Positions 36,901 to 45,568 are shown, numbered from the stretch's first letter. The stretch: DNA of 64,000 nt from Lacrimispora defluvii (GCA_013036995.1 JAAOXG010000056.1:54736-118735); one strand, 5' to 3'. The notes: generated by a model not told the origin, from the sequence alone. Numbers and translations are program-made.

Positions 36901-38483
36901 GGATTGGTTACCTGGGCAAACAGCTGCTTAAAGTAGTTAAAAAGCGGTTGATGCTTCTTACTTAATACAGCAAGCGGACTGTCCGCACCCATGGCTGAAA
37001 CTGCTTCCGCTCCATTTAAGGCCATTGGCAGAATCATGGTTTTATATTCTTCGTACGTATAACCATAGGTTTTCTGCATTTTTGCGCGATCCGCCCTGGT
37101 CATGGCAGGAACGCCTTTATTGGGGATAGGGAGATCCTTTAATTCAATTAAATTGGAATCCAGCCATTCACCGTAAGGCTTTCTCTGGGCATAAGTTTCT
37201 TTTAATTCTTCATCGGTAATCAGGCATCCCTTTACCGTATCGATTAATAGCATCTTTCCCGGGCGAAGTCGTTCCTTTTTCACAACATGGCTCTGCTCGA
37301 TGTCAATTGCGCCCACCTCAGATGCCAGAATCATATGATCATCATCGGTTATATAATATCTGGAAGGTCTGAGACCATTCCGGTCTAATACAGCTCCTAC
37401 TAAATCACCGTCACTGAATACAATGGAAGCCGGGCCATCCCATGGTTCCATCATCGTTGCATAGTAACGATAGAAATCACGGATCTCCTGAGGCATGGAT
37501 TTATCATGCTCCCATGGTGCAGGAATGGTTACCATCACTGCCAGAGGCAAATCCATGCCGCTCATCATCATAAATTCCAGGGCATTGTCAAGCATGGCAG
37601 AGTCAGAGCCTTCCTGATTAATAATAGGAAGAACCTTATGCATATCACTGCTGAAATACTCAGATTCCATGTTTTCTTCTCTGGCCATCATCTTATCCAC
37701 ATTACCGCGAATGGTGTTGATCTCGCCGTTATGTACGATGAGACGATTAGGATGAGCTCTCATCCAGCTTGGATTGGTATTTGTACTGAAACGGGAATGA
37801 ACCACTGCAATCGCTGATTCATAATCTTTATCCTGAAGATCTGTAAAGAACTGTCTTAATTCCTTTACAAGAAACATTCCTTTATATACGATTGTCCTGC
37901 TGCTTAAAGAAACCACATAGGTATTATCATTGCTCTGTTCAAAAATTCGTCTGGATACATAAAGTTTCCGGTCAAAATCCAGGCCTTTCTTCACATCAGA
38001 AGGCTTTTTAATAAAAGCCTGAGCGATATAAGGCATACGCTCCACTGCTTTGGCACCAATCAGTTCCGGATGAATGGGTACATCTCTCCAGCCCAGAAAT
38101 TCAAGGCCTTCCTTCTGTACAATAATTTCAAACATCTTCTTTGCCTGGTTTCTGGCAAGCTCATCCTGGGGGAAGAAAAACATGCCCACACCGTATTCTC
38201 TCTCTTCACCAATCCCGATGTTTAATGGTTTGGTCACTTTCTTAAAGAATTTGTGAGAGATCTGAAGCATAATACCAACACCGTCTCCAGTCTTGCCATC
38301 TGCATCTTTTCCTGCCCTGTGTTCTAAATTTTCCACGATATGAAGAGCTTGCTCCACTGTCTTATGGGTCTTTATCCCTTTCATATTGGCCACTGCACCG
38401 ATACCGCAGTTATCATGCTCGAAGCGGGGATCATAAAGTCCCGGAGTACCTGTTTTATTAGGGGATTGTAAACTCTTATCCAT
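33924..38483 (-). CDS. gltB: Glutamate synthase large subunit
   Basis: This 1519-aa protein is the main subunit of glutamate synthase. Order of domains: N-terminal class II glutamine amidotransferase with the nucleophile in FEHDNCGIGAVAN (Cys26, after a propeptide to be removed), central domain, FMN-binding synthase barrel with a 3Fe-4S Cys cluster (CVMMRVCNLDTCPVG), and a C-terminal beta-helix (GGQSFGAFIPRG). Length is normal. It is the first gene of the gltBD operon and supplies nitrogen assimilation. ATG 38483 follows GGAAAGG. Confidence 0.97.
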   Translation of the reverse strand: MDKSLQSPNKTGTPGLYDPRFEHDNCGIGAVANMKGIKTHKTVEQALHIVENLEHRAGKDADGKTGDGVGIMLQISHKFFKKVTKPLNIGIGEEREYGVGMFFFPQDELARNQAKKMFEIIVQKEGLEFLGWRDVPIHPELIGAKAVERMPYIAQAFIKKPSDVKKGLDFDRKLYVSRRIFEQSNDNTYVVSLSSRTIVYKGMFLVKELRQFFTDLQDKDYESAIAVVHSRFSTNTNPSWMRAHPNRLIVHNGEINTIRGNVDKMMAREENMESEYFSSDMHKVLPIINQEGSDSAMLDNALEFMMMSGMDLPLAVMVTIPAPWEHDKSMPQEIRDFYRYYATMMEPWDGPASIVFSDGDLVGAVLDRNGLRPSRYYITDDDHMILASEVGAIDIEQSHVVKKERLRPGKMLLIDTVKGCLITDEELKETYAQRKPYGEWLDSNLIELKDLPIPNKGVPAMTRADRAKMQKTYGYTYEEYKTMILPMALNGAEAVSAMGADSPLAVLSKKHQPLFNYFKQLFAQVTNPPIDSIREEIVTSTTVYVGEEGNILKEEAENCKILKVNNPILTCTDLLKIKHMKRPGFKVEVIPITYYKNTSLEKAIDRLFLEADRAHRDGANIIILSDRDIDENHVPIPSLLAVSALQQHLVKTKKRTSVALILESGEPREVHHFATLLGYGACAINPYLAQESIHNLIDNGMLDKDYYAAVEDYNSAVLHGIVKIASKMGISTVQSYQGAQIFEAIGISKKVVDTYFTDTVSRVEGINLEDIANDVDTLHSAAFDPLGLDVDLTLDSVGSHKERAGQEEHLYNPRTIHLLQQATRTGSYETFKEYTHALTEEGQMVNLRSLLDFDYAKTKEVPVEEVESVESIVKRFKTGAMSYGSISQEAHEALAIAMNRIHGKSNSGEGGESLERLTTGPDGVNRCSAIKQVASGRFGVTSRYLVSAKEIQIKMAQGAKPGEGGQLPGQKVYPWVAKTRHSTTGVGLISPPPHHDIYSIEDLAQLIYDLKNSNTSARISVKLVSEAGVGTVAAGVAKAGAQVILISSFDGGTGAAPRNSIYNAGLPWELGVAEAHQTLIMNGLRDKVILETDGKLMTGRDVAIACMLGAEEFGFATAPLVTLGCVMMRVCNLDTCPVGVATQNPELRKRFKGKPEYVVNFMYFIARELREYMAKLGVRTVDELVGRTDLLKKKDDISNERAKKVDFSAILGNPYVGGKVAGYDKKQVYDFELDKTIDEKIILKKLRQALTAGQKKGLQIDVSNTDRALGTIFGSEITRLYPEGLAEDTFTISCTGSGGQSFGAFIPRGLTLELIGDSNDYFGKGLSGGKLVVYPPQGIKFKPEENIVIGNVALYGATSGKAFICGVAGERFCVRNSGATAVVEGVGDHGCEYMTGGRVVVLGSTGKNFAAGMSGGIAYVLDEKRDLYKRLNKEMVSFEEVTNKYDVLELKDMIKEHVAYTNSAKGKEILDNFGEYLPKFKKIMPHDYRRMMNTIVQMEEKGLSSEQAQIEAFYANTKK

Positions 38484-38548
38484 AATCTCTTCCTTTCCTG
38501 ACTGCTCCTCTGCTTTGAGGTGCTAAAGTGTAACAGTAATTTTAGTTG

Positions 38549-38577
38549 ATAATACTACATTTTTCGCACTTTGTAAA
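38549..38577 (-). promoter_or_regulatory. Proximal promoter of gltB
   Basis: On the minus strand TTTACA (38577-38572), 17 bases and TATTAT (38554-38549) give a transcript start about 60 bases before gltB. Confidence 0.6.
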
Positions 38578-38807
38578 TGTGTTTTATTTTTATATTGTCA
38601 GATAATTTGAAAACTATAATTTAATATTTTAATTATCAGTTTTTTTAAATCATACGCAAAAATATTTTATCCCAATGGAACAATTAACGTTGATATTTCC
38701 TCTAATGGCATAAATTTCTAATTTATTTAAGTCTTAGCTTATTATTATTAAGTGCATATTTCTTTCATTAAGCATCCAATTGGAAATTACCATAGTTTTC
38801 TTTATTT

Positions 38808-38843
38808 TTTATAACAGTTCCATTAATCATGAAAACGCTATAT
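38808..38843 (-). promoter_or_regulatory. Candidate cre site overlapping a distal gltB promoter
   Basis: TGAAAACGCTATAT (38830-38843) matches the catabolite-response consensus TGWAARCGYTWNCW at 13 of 14 positions. On the minus strand the same bases supply TTTTCA (38835-38830), 16 bases ahead of TATAAA (38813-38808), a possible distal promoter with CcpA control. The gene-free stretch 38484-38929 otherwise holds AT-rich sequence without a credible reading frame, the proximal promoter and the HPr terminator. Confidence 0.35.
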
Positions 38844-38854
38844 AATTAGCTGTA

Positions 38855-38892
38855 AATAAAAAAAGACCCGGAATCAGCATCGATCCAGGGCC
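38855..38892 (-). terminator. Terminator of the HPr gene
   Basis: GGCCCTGGATC pairs with GATTCCGGGTC (with two G-T type pairs) around a six-base loop, and a run of T follows on the minus strand. Confidence 0.82.
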
Positions 38893-38929
38893 TTTCACTG
38901 TTGAGTTTTATACGATAAACAGATACGGA

Positions 38930-39196
38930 TTACATCTCGCCAAGACCGCTCTCAATTGCTTCGGTCATGGTTTTCATTGCCGCTTCTTCGTCCTCGCCGT
39001 CGCAGATCACATTGATCATAGCGCCGCATTTGATTCCGGCTGCCATTACGTTTAATACGCTCTTGGCAACAATCCTCTTCTCTCCGTATTCAATGATTAT
39101 ATCAGATTTAAATTTCATAGCTGTCTGAGACAGAACGCCTGCCGGTCTTAAATGAAGTCCGGATGGATTTACAACAGTCAGTGATTTTGATAACAT
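38930..39196 (-). CDS. HPr family phosphocarrier protein
   Basis: The 88-aa protein has the HPr fold. His15, which accepts phosphate from enzyme I, lies in SGLHLRPAG (usually GIHARPA), and Ser46, the HPr kinase site, lies in VAKSVLNVM. Having both sites fits a functional HPr rather than Crh, which lacks the active His. It has its own promoter and terminator and no ptsI beside it. ATG 39196 follows AAAGGAG. Divergence from the usual HPr motif (His followed by Leu; K-S-V in place of K-S-I) suggests a secondary paralogue. Confidence 0.88.
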   Translation of the reverse strand: MLSKSLTVVNPSGLHLRPAGVLSQTAMKFKSDIIIEYGEKRIVAKSVLNVMAAGIKCGAMINVICDGEDEEAAMKTMTEAIESGLGEM

Positions 39197-39241
39197 ATAA
39201 TTCACTCCTTTATCCTCAAATTTTTATACTCCACGCTGTTA

Positions 39242-39270
39242 ATTTTATTACAATATCCATTTTGTGTCAA
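39242..39270 (-). promoter_or_regulatory. Promoter of the HPr gene
   Basis: TTGACA (39270-39265), 17 bases and TAAAAT (39247-39242) on the minus strand, a near-consensus sigma-A promoter about 50 bases before the ATG. Confidence 0.82.
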
Positions 39271-39316
39271 GCCAAACACACCATGTCTTTGAGATATTTC
39301 CAAAGTAAGGTCACCG

Positions 39317-39952
39317 TCAGCAGGAAGATTCTTTTGTCTGTCTCTCTCTTTGTGAAAATACACAGCCACAGTAATCCTGCCTGTAAAGATCATGCTCCTT
39401 TGACAGTTCCACAGAACGTTTATACCCATTTTTCTTTTTAAAATCAGAAGGAAGATAAGCCACCCGGTATTCTCTCCCCAGCTTTTCACCTATTTCATTC
39501 AGCTTATCTGCATTTTTAAGAGGGCTGATGGATAAGGTGGTTGTAAAGTAATCAAATCTGCCCGCCTGGGCGATCTTGGCGGCCTCCTGAAGACGGAGCT
39601 CATAACAGCGAAAGCACCGTAATCCGCCTTCAGGCTCTTTCTCAAGACCTTCCACAATCCGGTAAAACTCCTGAGGTTCATACGCGCCGGTCTGCAAGGT
39701 AACCGGATGTACAAAATTCATCTCCTGAATCAGCCGGTCCTGTTCCTCCACACGTCTTATATATTCCAGTGGAGGATATATATTGGGATTGTAAAAATAA
39801 ACAGTAATTTCAAAATATTGGGACAAATACTCCAGTACATAACTGCTGCATGGAGCGCAGCAGCTATGTATCAGAAGTTTGGGAACTTTATTCTGTACTT
39901 TTATTTCTTCAATAATCTGATCCAATTCCTTCTGATAATTTCTTGGGTTCAT
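39317..39952 (-). CDS. queH: Epoxyqueuosine reductase QueH
   Basis: QueH (former DUF208) reduces epoxyqueuosine to queuosine in tRNA and replaces the cobalamin-dependent QueG in many anaerobes. The 211-aa protein has LIHSCCAPCSSYV near the N-terminus, GLRCFRCYELRL in the middle and DYCGCVFS near the end, which supply the metal-cluster cysteines of the family. Start ATG 39952 follows GGGAGG. It stands alone between rpoD and the HPr gene. Confidence 0.93.
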   Translation of the reverse strand: MNPRNYQKELDQIIEEIKVQNKVPKLLIHSCCAPCSSYVLEYLSQYFEITVYFYNPNIYPPLEYIRRVEEQDRLIQEMNFVHPVTLQTGAYEPQEFYRIVEGLEKEPEGGLRCFRCYELRLQEAAKIAQAGRFDYFTTTLSISPLKNADKLNEIGEKLGREYRVAYLPSDFKKKNGYKRSVELSKEHDLYRQDYCGCVFSQRERQTKESSC

Positions 39953-39981
39953 GATGTCTTCCTCCCTGCCGTCTTCAGAAA

Positions 39982-40022
39982 TGACAAAAAGGCGCAGATA
40001 AATACCAGCCGCGCCTTTTATT
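39982..40022 (-). terminator. Terminator of rpoD
   Basis: AAAAGGCGC and GCGCCTTTTT pair around a roughly 20-base interval with further partial pairing, ending in a T-run on the minus strand, five bases after the rpoD stop. Confidence 0.75.
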
Positions 40023-40026
40023 TGTC

Positions 40027-41169
40027 TTATAAGAAATCTCTGATTCGCTTGCTGCGAACTGGATTTCTCAGCTTTCTAAGTGCTTTCGCCTCAATCTGCC
40101 TGATACGTTCGCGGGTAACATTAAATTCTTTTCCCACTTCTTCCAATGTGCGCGGATGTCCGTCTTCCAAACCGAACCTCAATACAATTACCTGACGTTC
40201 TCTTTCCTTCAAATCACCTAAAAGCGCGTCGATATGTTCTCTTAACATGACAGACTCGACGTTTCCTTCCGGTGTTACCACATTATTATCAGCCACAAAA
40301 TCGCCTAAATTAGAATCATCTTCCTCACCAATGGGAGTCTCTAAGGATGCCGGCTCTCTGGCAATCTGCATGATCTCCATAACCTTGTCCTCTGACATAT
40401 CAAGCGCTTCTGCAAGTTCTGCAACAGAAGGCTCATATCCCAGTTCCAGGGTTAATTTTCTCTGCATCTTGGACATCTTATTAATCGTCTCTACCATATG
40501 CACAGGAACGCGGATTGTTCTTGCCTGGTCTGCCAAAGCACGGGTTACAGACTGACGAATCCACCAAGTAGCATATGTACTTAATTTATAGCCTTTGGTA
40601 TAATCAAATTTTTCAACACCTTTAATCAGGCCTAAATTTCCTTCCTGTACCAGGTCAAGGAAACTCATACCACGGCCTGTATAACGTTTTGCAATGCTGA
40701 CAACAAGGCGCAGATTGGCCTCAATCAGACGCTCCTTGGCATCATCGTCACCATCCGCTTTTCTCTTAGCAAGGCGCAGTTCTTCCTCTGCGTTTAAGAG
40801 CGGTACAGTGCCGATTTCTTTTAAATACATGCGGACAGGGTCTTCTGTGCCGATGCCTTCCAATAAATCAATGGCGTCTAAATCAATATCTTCTTCATCT
40901 ACATCTTTAATAAAACCGTCATCAAGATCATCATCAAGGAGGAGATCTTCTGACATGAGCACATCATCAGTTAAAGTGGAATCATCCATGACCGGGATCA
41001 CGTCAACGCCGCGATTCTCCAGGTACGTATAAATCTGATCCATCTGCTCTGCAGTCAGTTCTTCTCCTATAAAGAAGTTATTAATCTCTGTAACGTCCAA
41101 AGCATTATGCTTTGTTTTTGCAAGTTCGACTAGTTTACCCAGCTTATCTAAAAAATTATCTTTTTCCAC
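40027..41169 (-). CDS. rpoD: RNA polymerase primary sigma factor (sigma-A / RpoD)
   Basis: The 380-aa protein is the housekeeping sigma factor. It has region 1.1, an acidic stretch ([12 protein letters not shown]), region 1.2 ([11 protein letters not shown]), region 2 with the core-binding and -10 recognition segments ([29 protein letters not shown]) and region 4 with the -35 helix-turn-helix ([19 protein letters not shown]). GTG 41169 follows AAAGGAC. It is read from its own promoter without dnaG beside it, which is less usual for clostridia. Confidence 0.97.
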   Translation of the reverse strand: MEKDNFLDKLGKLVELAKTKHNALDVTEINNFFIGEELTAEQMDQIYTYLENRGVDVIPVMDDSTLTDDVLMSEDLLLDDDLDDGFIKDVDEEDIDLDAIDLLEGIGTEDPVRMYLKEIGTVPLLNAEEELRLAKRKADGDDDAKERLIEANLRLVVSIAKRYTGRGMSFLDLVQEGNLGLIKGVEKFDYTKGYKLSTYATWWIRQSVTRALADQARTIRVPVHMVETINKMSKMQRKLTLELGYEPSVAELAEALDMSEDKVMEIMQIAREPASLETPIGEEDDSNLGDFVADNNVVTPEGNVESVMLREHIDALLGDLKERERQVIVLRFGLEDGHPRTLEEVGKEFNVTRERIRQIEAKALRKLRNPVRSKRIRDFL

Positions 41170-41220
41170 TTAATAACGTCCTTTCGCTAAGAAGTATACA
41201 TAAAGCCCACACAACTTTTC

Positions 41221-41249
41221 ATTATATACTACCAGAACCCATATTTCAA
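41221..41249 (-). promoter_or_regulatory. Promoter of rpoD
   Basis: TTGAAA (41249-41244), 17 bases and TATAAT (41226-41221) on the minus strand, about 50 bases before the GTG start. Confidence 0.8.
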
Positions 41250-41280
41250 CATATTTCTTCCGAAACAGGCAGTTTTGTTG

Positions 41281-42177
41281 TTATTTCGGCTGTTTTCTCA
41301 TAATACGGATTTTCTTCTCCAAGTTTGTGATCGAGACTTCTCTTTTCGCACCCCCGAATTCTCCGTCAAGCACCCAGTCTATCGGTTCATCGGAGATGAG
41401 TTTCAAGGACCGTGTCCGAAATTTATGGACATATTCATTGGGTTCTTCTTTTAAAAACATATAATTAATGATATTGGTAAAATCAAGAGCCGTTTTGGGT
41501 GACCGTATTAAAAGGACTTCAAATTCACCATCGTCAAGAGCCACATCCTGAGTGACAAGACCTTTAAAGCCTCCCACACTGATGGTATTGGTAATCATAC
41601 CAAAAATGAATTCTCCTTCCAGCGTAAGCTCTTCACATTCAACCCGCATGGAGTAGGATTTAATGGAGGTCAGACTCTTCATTCCTTCAATCATATAAGC
41701 CTGATGACCCAGTACATTTTTCTTATCCTGGGGAGTCAGATAGGAAACCTCTGTAAAGGCTCCGAAGGCAGCGATGTAAATAAAATACTGATCTTCGCAA
41801 AAGCCGCCGATATCAATGGGACAGGATTGTCCGGATACAGCAGCATCCGCTGCTTTCAGCATATCCTTGGAGATCTTTAAACTGGAGGCAAAATCATTGG
41901 TGGAGCCTGCAGGAATATAGCCAAGTTCCGGATATTGGGAAAGCTTCATAAGGCCACTGATGGTCTCGTTTAAAGTACCGTCTCCACCGCTGCATACAAC
42001 CAGATCCTTATTTTTCCCATAGCGGTAAGCTGCTTCCCTGGCATCTCCCTGACGCTGTGTTACATGAACTGTCAGTTCATAACCGGCTTTCGTAAAAATA
42101 TCCAGAATATCCACCAGCTTATTTCTGATCTGACCCTTTCCAGAACGCGGATTAAATATAAAAAGCATCTTCTTCAT
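41281..42177 (-). CDS. Diacylglycerol/lipid kinase (YegS/DgkB family)
   Basis: The 298-aa protein has the DAGK catalytic motif SGGDGTLNETISGL near residue 65, an N-terminal FIFNPRSGKGQ nucleotide-binding segment, and a beta-rich C-terminal domain with VLDGEFGG. It phosphorylates diacylglycerol or a related lipid at the membrane's inner face. ATG 42177 follows AGGTG, which is contained in the mutY stop region, so it is translationally coupled to mutY. Exact lipid is unknown. Confidence 0.9.
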   Translation of the reverse strand: MKKMLFIFNPRSGKGQIRNKLVDILDIFTKAGYELTVHVTQRQGDAREAAYRYGKNKDLVVCSGGDGTLNETISGLMKLSQYPELGYIPAGSTNDFASSLKISKDMLKAADAAVSGQSCPIDIGGFCEDQYFIYIAAFGAFTEVSYLTPQDKKNVLGHQAYMIEGMKSLTSIKSYSMRVECEELTLEGEFIFGMITNTISVGGFKGLVTQDVALDDGEFEVLLIRSPKTALDFTNIINYMFLKEEPNEYVHKFRTRSLKLISDEPIDWVLDGEFGGAKREVSITNLEKKIRIMRKQPK

Positions 42178-42182
42178 TATTA

Positions 42183-43277
42183 TCACCTAATTAACTTTGT
42201 ATACGCCTTGAATGCCCCAGGCAGGGAATAAGTTTTTTTTATTTCTTCTGGAGTGACCCAAAGATAGTCACCTTTTGGTACTTCAGTCAGTTCCACCCGA
42301 TAACCAGTCATATGCCATTCCACATGGCTGAAAATATGCTTTGCCTCAGGAAGAGGGGTAATCTTTGCCTCTTTCACGCCAAGTGTTTCCTTTATCTGTT
42401 CCTGGGAAATCCTTCCTTCAAGTCCCGGAAGCTCATATAATGAAGCCAGAAGTCCTGTGTCATCTCTTTTGCGGATCGCCACGTGTCCGTCCTTTGTGAG
42501 AATAAGAATGGTTCTATGCTCTGTTCTTCGTTCCTTTTTAGGAGCTTTTACAGGTATGACTCCTGTAAGATCCTTCTGCCTGGCTACGCATAAGGAAAAA
42601 AGAGGACAACTGCCGCATAGCGGAGCTCCATTGGGCACACACACAATGGCTCCAGCCTCTATAAGAGCCTGATTATAGGATCCTGGGTCTTCTTTGGGCA
42701 TAACGCCTTTTATCAGCTCTTCCATATCCCTTTTTACAGACTGCTTTGTAATATCCTCCATACTCCCGGTCAGCCTTGATATGACTCGAAGTACATTGCC
42801 GTCTACGGCAGGAACCGGGATCTGAAAAGCGATGGAGGCGATGGCTCCGGCTGTATAGGAGCCGATCCCCGGAAGTGCTTTAAGCTCCTCATAGGATGAC
42901 GGAAGTTTTCCTCCGTACTTCTCTACAAGAAGCTCAGCCGCTTTTTTTAAATTCCTTGCCCTGCTGTAATAGCCCAATCCTTCCCAAAGCTTTAAAAGGC
43001 GGTCTTCTGACACTTCCCCCAGCGCTTCCACTCCGGGTAACGCTTCCATAAAACGATCGAAATACGGTTTCACCGCTTCCACTCTCGTCTGCTGAAGCAT
43101 GATCTCCGATATCCAGACACGATATGGCTCTGGATTTTCCCGCCATGGAAGAATTCTTCTGTGCTGATGATACCAGCTTAACAGGGGACGGCCGGCTGCA
43201 CTCAGACGTTCTTCCCTGTCCATAGCCTGACCAGCCGGCTCTAAAACCTGTAATTTATCATAGAGGGAATGATTCAT
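42183..43277 (-). CDS. mutY: A/G-specific adenine glycosylase
   Basis: MutY removes adenine mispaired with 8-oxoguanine. The 364-aa protein has EIMLQQTRVEAV with the catalytic Glu, a helix-hairpin-helix LPGIGSYTAGAIAS followed by PAVDGNVLRV with the catalytic Asp, the 4Fe-4S set CVPNGAPLCGSCPLFSLC and a C-terminal Nudix-like domain. The start overlaps the birA stop by one base (TAATG). Confidence 0.96.
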   Translation of the reverse strand: MNHSLYDKLQVLEPAGQAMDREERLSAAGRPLLSWYHQHRRILPWRENPEPYRVWISEIMLQQTRVEAVKPYFDRFMEALPGVEALGEVSEDRLLKLWEGLGYYSRARNLKKAAELLVEKYGGKLPSSYEELKALPGIGSYTAGAIASIAFQIPVPAVDGNVLRVISRLTGSMEDITKQSVKRDMEELIKGVMPKEDPGSYNQALIEAGAIVCVPNGAPLCGSCPLFSLCVARQKDLTGVIPVKAPKKERRTEHRTILILTKDGHVAIRKRDDTGLLASLYELPGLEGRISQEQIKETLGVKEAKITPLPEAKHIFSHVEWHMTGYRVELTEVPKGDYLWVTPEEIKKTYSLPGAFKAYTKLIR

Positions 43278-44254
43278 TATACATATCCATAAATTCCCCG
43301 GACAGACACTTCACCTGAAATCACATGTCTGACCTCTCCATCCGGCATCTCTACAAGGAGTTCTCCTTTTTCATTAATTCCCAAAGCTCTCCCTTTGTAT
43401 TCACCCGATGGTTCAAGAATTCTTACTTCCTTTCCTGCATTGACCATATTCTTATTATAGACACTTATCAGCCGGGATAAATCACCCTGGCTGATAAATT
43501 CTTCATAATAATGCTCAAATGCTTCTAAAACCGCTGCAATCAGCTGACTTCTGACTACTTTCCCTCCCGTTTCAAGAAACAGAGAGGTTGCCATGTCACG
43601 AACTTCCAGGGGAAACTCTTCCAGGTTAACATTGATTCCGATTCCAACTACCACGTAATGGATGCCTTCCAGCTCCGCACTCATCTCAGTTAAGATACCA
43701 CAGAGTTTTTTTCCATTTGAAACGATGTCGTTGGGCCACTTGATTACCGGAGAAAGTCCGGCTACGGACTCAATGCCGTCACGAACAGCCAATGCAGCCA
43801 CAAGAGTCAGCATGGAAGCTTTTGCAGGAAGAATATCGGGTCTTAATATCAGACTCATAAATATATTCTTTCCCGGAGGAGATACCCAGCTTCTGCCTCT
43901 TCTGCCTCTCCCCGCTTCCTGGGCATCTGCAGCCACAAGAGTCTCGCTGCCTGCACCTTCCTCTGCCAGACGCCTGGCTCTTAGATTGGTAGAATCAATG
44001 GATTCATGAAAATCCACAATCCGGCCAAATTGTCCTCTGATACAGCTTTCTATCTCTGTTTTCGTCATTATATCACAGGATTCGAGTAAATGGTATCCTT
44101 TATTTCGCACTGCTTCGATTTGATATCCTTCTTCCTGAAGCTGACGGATCACCTTCCATACAGCCGTCCTGGAAACATGAAAACGCTGGCATATCTCCTG
44201 ACCTGAGATATATTCATCACTTTCCTTTAAAAGTTTTAAAATCTCGGTTTTCAA
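43277..44254 (-). CDS. birA: Bifunctional biotin--protein ligase / biotin operon repressor
   Basis: BirA attaches biotin to carboxylase subunits and may repress biotin genes. The 325-aa protein has an N-terminal winged helix (SGQEICQRFHVSRTAVWKVI), the ligase motif AGRGRRGRSWVSPPG, KWPNDIVSNGKKLCGILTE and a small C-terminal SH3-like domain. It overlaps mutY by one base and follows the small membrane protein by four bases, so it is part of the argF-led operon. Confidence 0.95.
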   Translation of the reverse strand: MKTEILKLLKESDEYISGQEICQRFHVSRTAVWKVIRQLQEEGYQIEAVRNKGYHLLESCDIMTKTEIESCIRGQFGRIVDFHESIDSTNLRARRLAEEGAGSETLVAADAQEAGRGRRGRSWVSPPGKNIFMSLILRPDILPAKASMLTLVAALAVRDGIESVAGLSPVIKWPNDIVSNGKKLCGILTEMSAELEGIHYVVVGIGINVNLEEFPLEVRDMATSLFLETGGKVVRSQLIAAVLEAFEHYYEEFISQGDLSRLISVYNKNMVNAGKEVRILEPSGEYKGRALGINEKGELLVEMPDGEVRHVISGEVSVRGIYGYV

Positions 44255-44258
44255 GTGA

Positions 44259-44567
44259 TCACCCCCACCAGATGCTTACTGCGCTGATCACTGCAAGGGC
44301 AAACAGCAGACACCCTGCAATTACGGAGGCGACGCCAGCCGCTTTTTTCCTTTTTTCCCTGCCGCTGAGCCTGATTTTGTAAATTCCGTTTATAAAGTTC
44401 AAAGCTCCTGCCAGAAAAAATATGACCGGGAACATCAGCATATTGTCTTCCGGATTCAAAAAAGAAATAACCGCCAGTACCACAATTAAGATTCCTACCA
44501 CAATGTGTACAAGATCTACCATCATGGAAGCATTTCTCAAATTTTTTCCTCGTTCCTGTAAATACAT
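44259..44567 (-). CDS. Small membrane protein of unknown function
   Basis: I do not recognise a specific family in this 102-aa protein. It has about three hydrophobic helices: LVHIVVGILIVVLAVISFL, the MFPVIFFLAGALNFI segment and a C-terminal VASVIAGCLLFALAVIS. A basic loop (RLSGREKRKK) should lie in the cytoplasm. It is placed two bases after argF and four before birA, so it is translated within that operon. Its repeat-like helices resemble the general pattern of small DUF308-type membrane proteins, but I cannot assign it. Confidence 0.8.
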   Translation of the reverse strand: MYLQERGKNLRNASMMVDLVHIVVGILIVVLAVISFLNPEDNMLMFPVIFFLAGALNFINGIYKIRLSGREKRKKAAGVASVIAGCLLFALAVISAVSIWWG

Positions 44568-44569
44568 CT

Positions 44570-45505
44570 CTATTCTCCTAACGTCGCCACCATCACTGCC
44601 TTAATGGTGTGCATTCTGTTTTCCGCTTCATCAAATACTACCGATACACCGGATTCAAAGACATCCTCTGTCACTTCGTTGCCTTTTACCGCCGGCAGGC
44701 AATGCATAAATATAGTAGTATCCTTGCCTGTTTTATTCATCAGTTCCTGATTCACCTGATATGGTTTTAAGAGTGCAACACGCTCTGCCGCCTTTTCTTC
44801 CTCTCCCATGGAGCACCATACATCGGTGTAAATCACATCTGCATCTTTTACCTTTTCACAATCCTCTGTTAAGGTAATGGTGCTTCCGCTTAAATCTGCA
44901 TACCCCTGGCAAAGTTCCACCAGTTCCTTGTTTGGCCACAGGCATTCCGGTGCAAGAATGGTAAAATGAACTCCCATCTTACTCATACCGATCATCAGGC
45001 TGTTGGCCATATTATTACGTCCGTCTCCTGCATAAACAAACTTCAGTCCTTTTAAGTAACCAAAGTGTTCCCTGATGGTCAGAAGATCTGCAAGAATCTG
45101 AGTGGGATGATAATCCTCTGTCAGACCGTTCCAAACCGGAACACCTGCATATTCAGCCAGGGCTTCCACTGTTTTGTGTTTAAATCCCCTGAATTCAATG
45201 CCGTCAAACATCCGGCCCAGAACCCTGGCTGTATCCTCCACGCTTTCCTTATGGCCCAGCTGTATATCATCTTTCCCCAGATATTCCGGATGCGCCCCTT
45301 CATCTACGGCGGCTACTACAAATGCACATCTGGTACGGGTAGATGGTTTCTCAAAAATAAGAGCAATATTCTTCCCTTTTAAAGAGTCTCCTGTAATTCC
45401 CTGCTTTTTCTTTGCCTTTAAATCTGCAGACAGATCCAGTAAGTACTGAATCTCTTCCGGTGTATAATCCTTTAATGTAATAAAATTTCTTCCCTTCAGA
45501 TTCAT
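44570..45505 (-). CDS. argF: Ornithine carbamoyltransferase
   Basis: The enzyme joins carbamoyl phosphate and ornithine into citrulline in arginine synthesis. The 311-aa protein has the carbamoyl-phosphate motif [29 protein letters not shown], the ornithine-side [12 protein letters not shown] and [11 protein letters not shown] 45505 follows GGAGG; the longer reading adds 11 residues without a site. It leads an operon with a membrane protein, birA, mutY and a lipid kinase. A promoter with an ArgR-like box stands just upstream. Confidence 0.96.
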   Translation of the reverse strand: MNLKGRNFITLKDYTPEEIQYLLDLSADLKAKKKQGITGDSLKGKNIALIFEKPSTRTRCAFVVAAVDEGAHPEYLGKDDIQLGHKESVEDTARVLGRMFDGIEFRGFKHKTVEALAEYAGVPVWNGLTEDYHPTQILADLLTIREHFGYLKGLKFVYAGDGRNNMANSLMIGMSKMGVHFTILAPECLWPNKELVELCQGYADLSGSTITLTEDCEKVKDADVIYTDVWCSMGEEEKAAERVALLKPYQVNQELMNKTGKDTTIFMHCLPAVKGNEVTEDVFESGVSVVFDEAENRMHTIKAVMVATLGE

Positions 45506-45523
45506 ATGATTTCCTCCGTTAAC

Positions 45524-45568
45524 TGTATTTTTATTCATTATTATAGTATATCATGTATATTCATGCAA
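45524..45568 (-). promoter_or_regulatory. argF promoter with ArgR-box-like palindrome
   Basis: On the minus strand TTGCAT (45568-45563), 17 bases and TATAAT (45545-45540) form a strong promoter. Immediately downstream TGAATAAAAATACA (45537-45524) matches the ARG box core TGAATWWWWATTCA at 13 of 14 positions. A second partial half, TGAATATACATG (45563-45552), lies in the spacer. The pair would let ArgR with arginine block transcription. Confidence 0.68.

Noticed and set aside
38580..38850. Possible small gene or riboswitch upstream of gltB
   Set aside because: Reading frames are very short with no ribosome-binding site, and I saw no conserved aptamer-like stem set; the region is AT-rich only.
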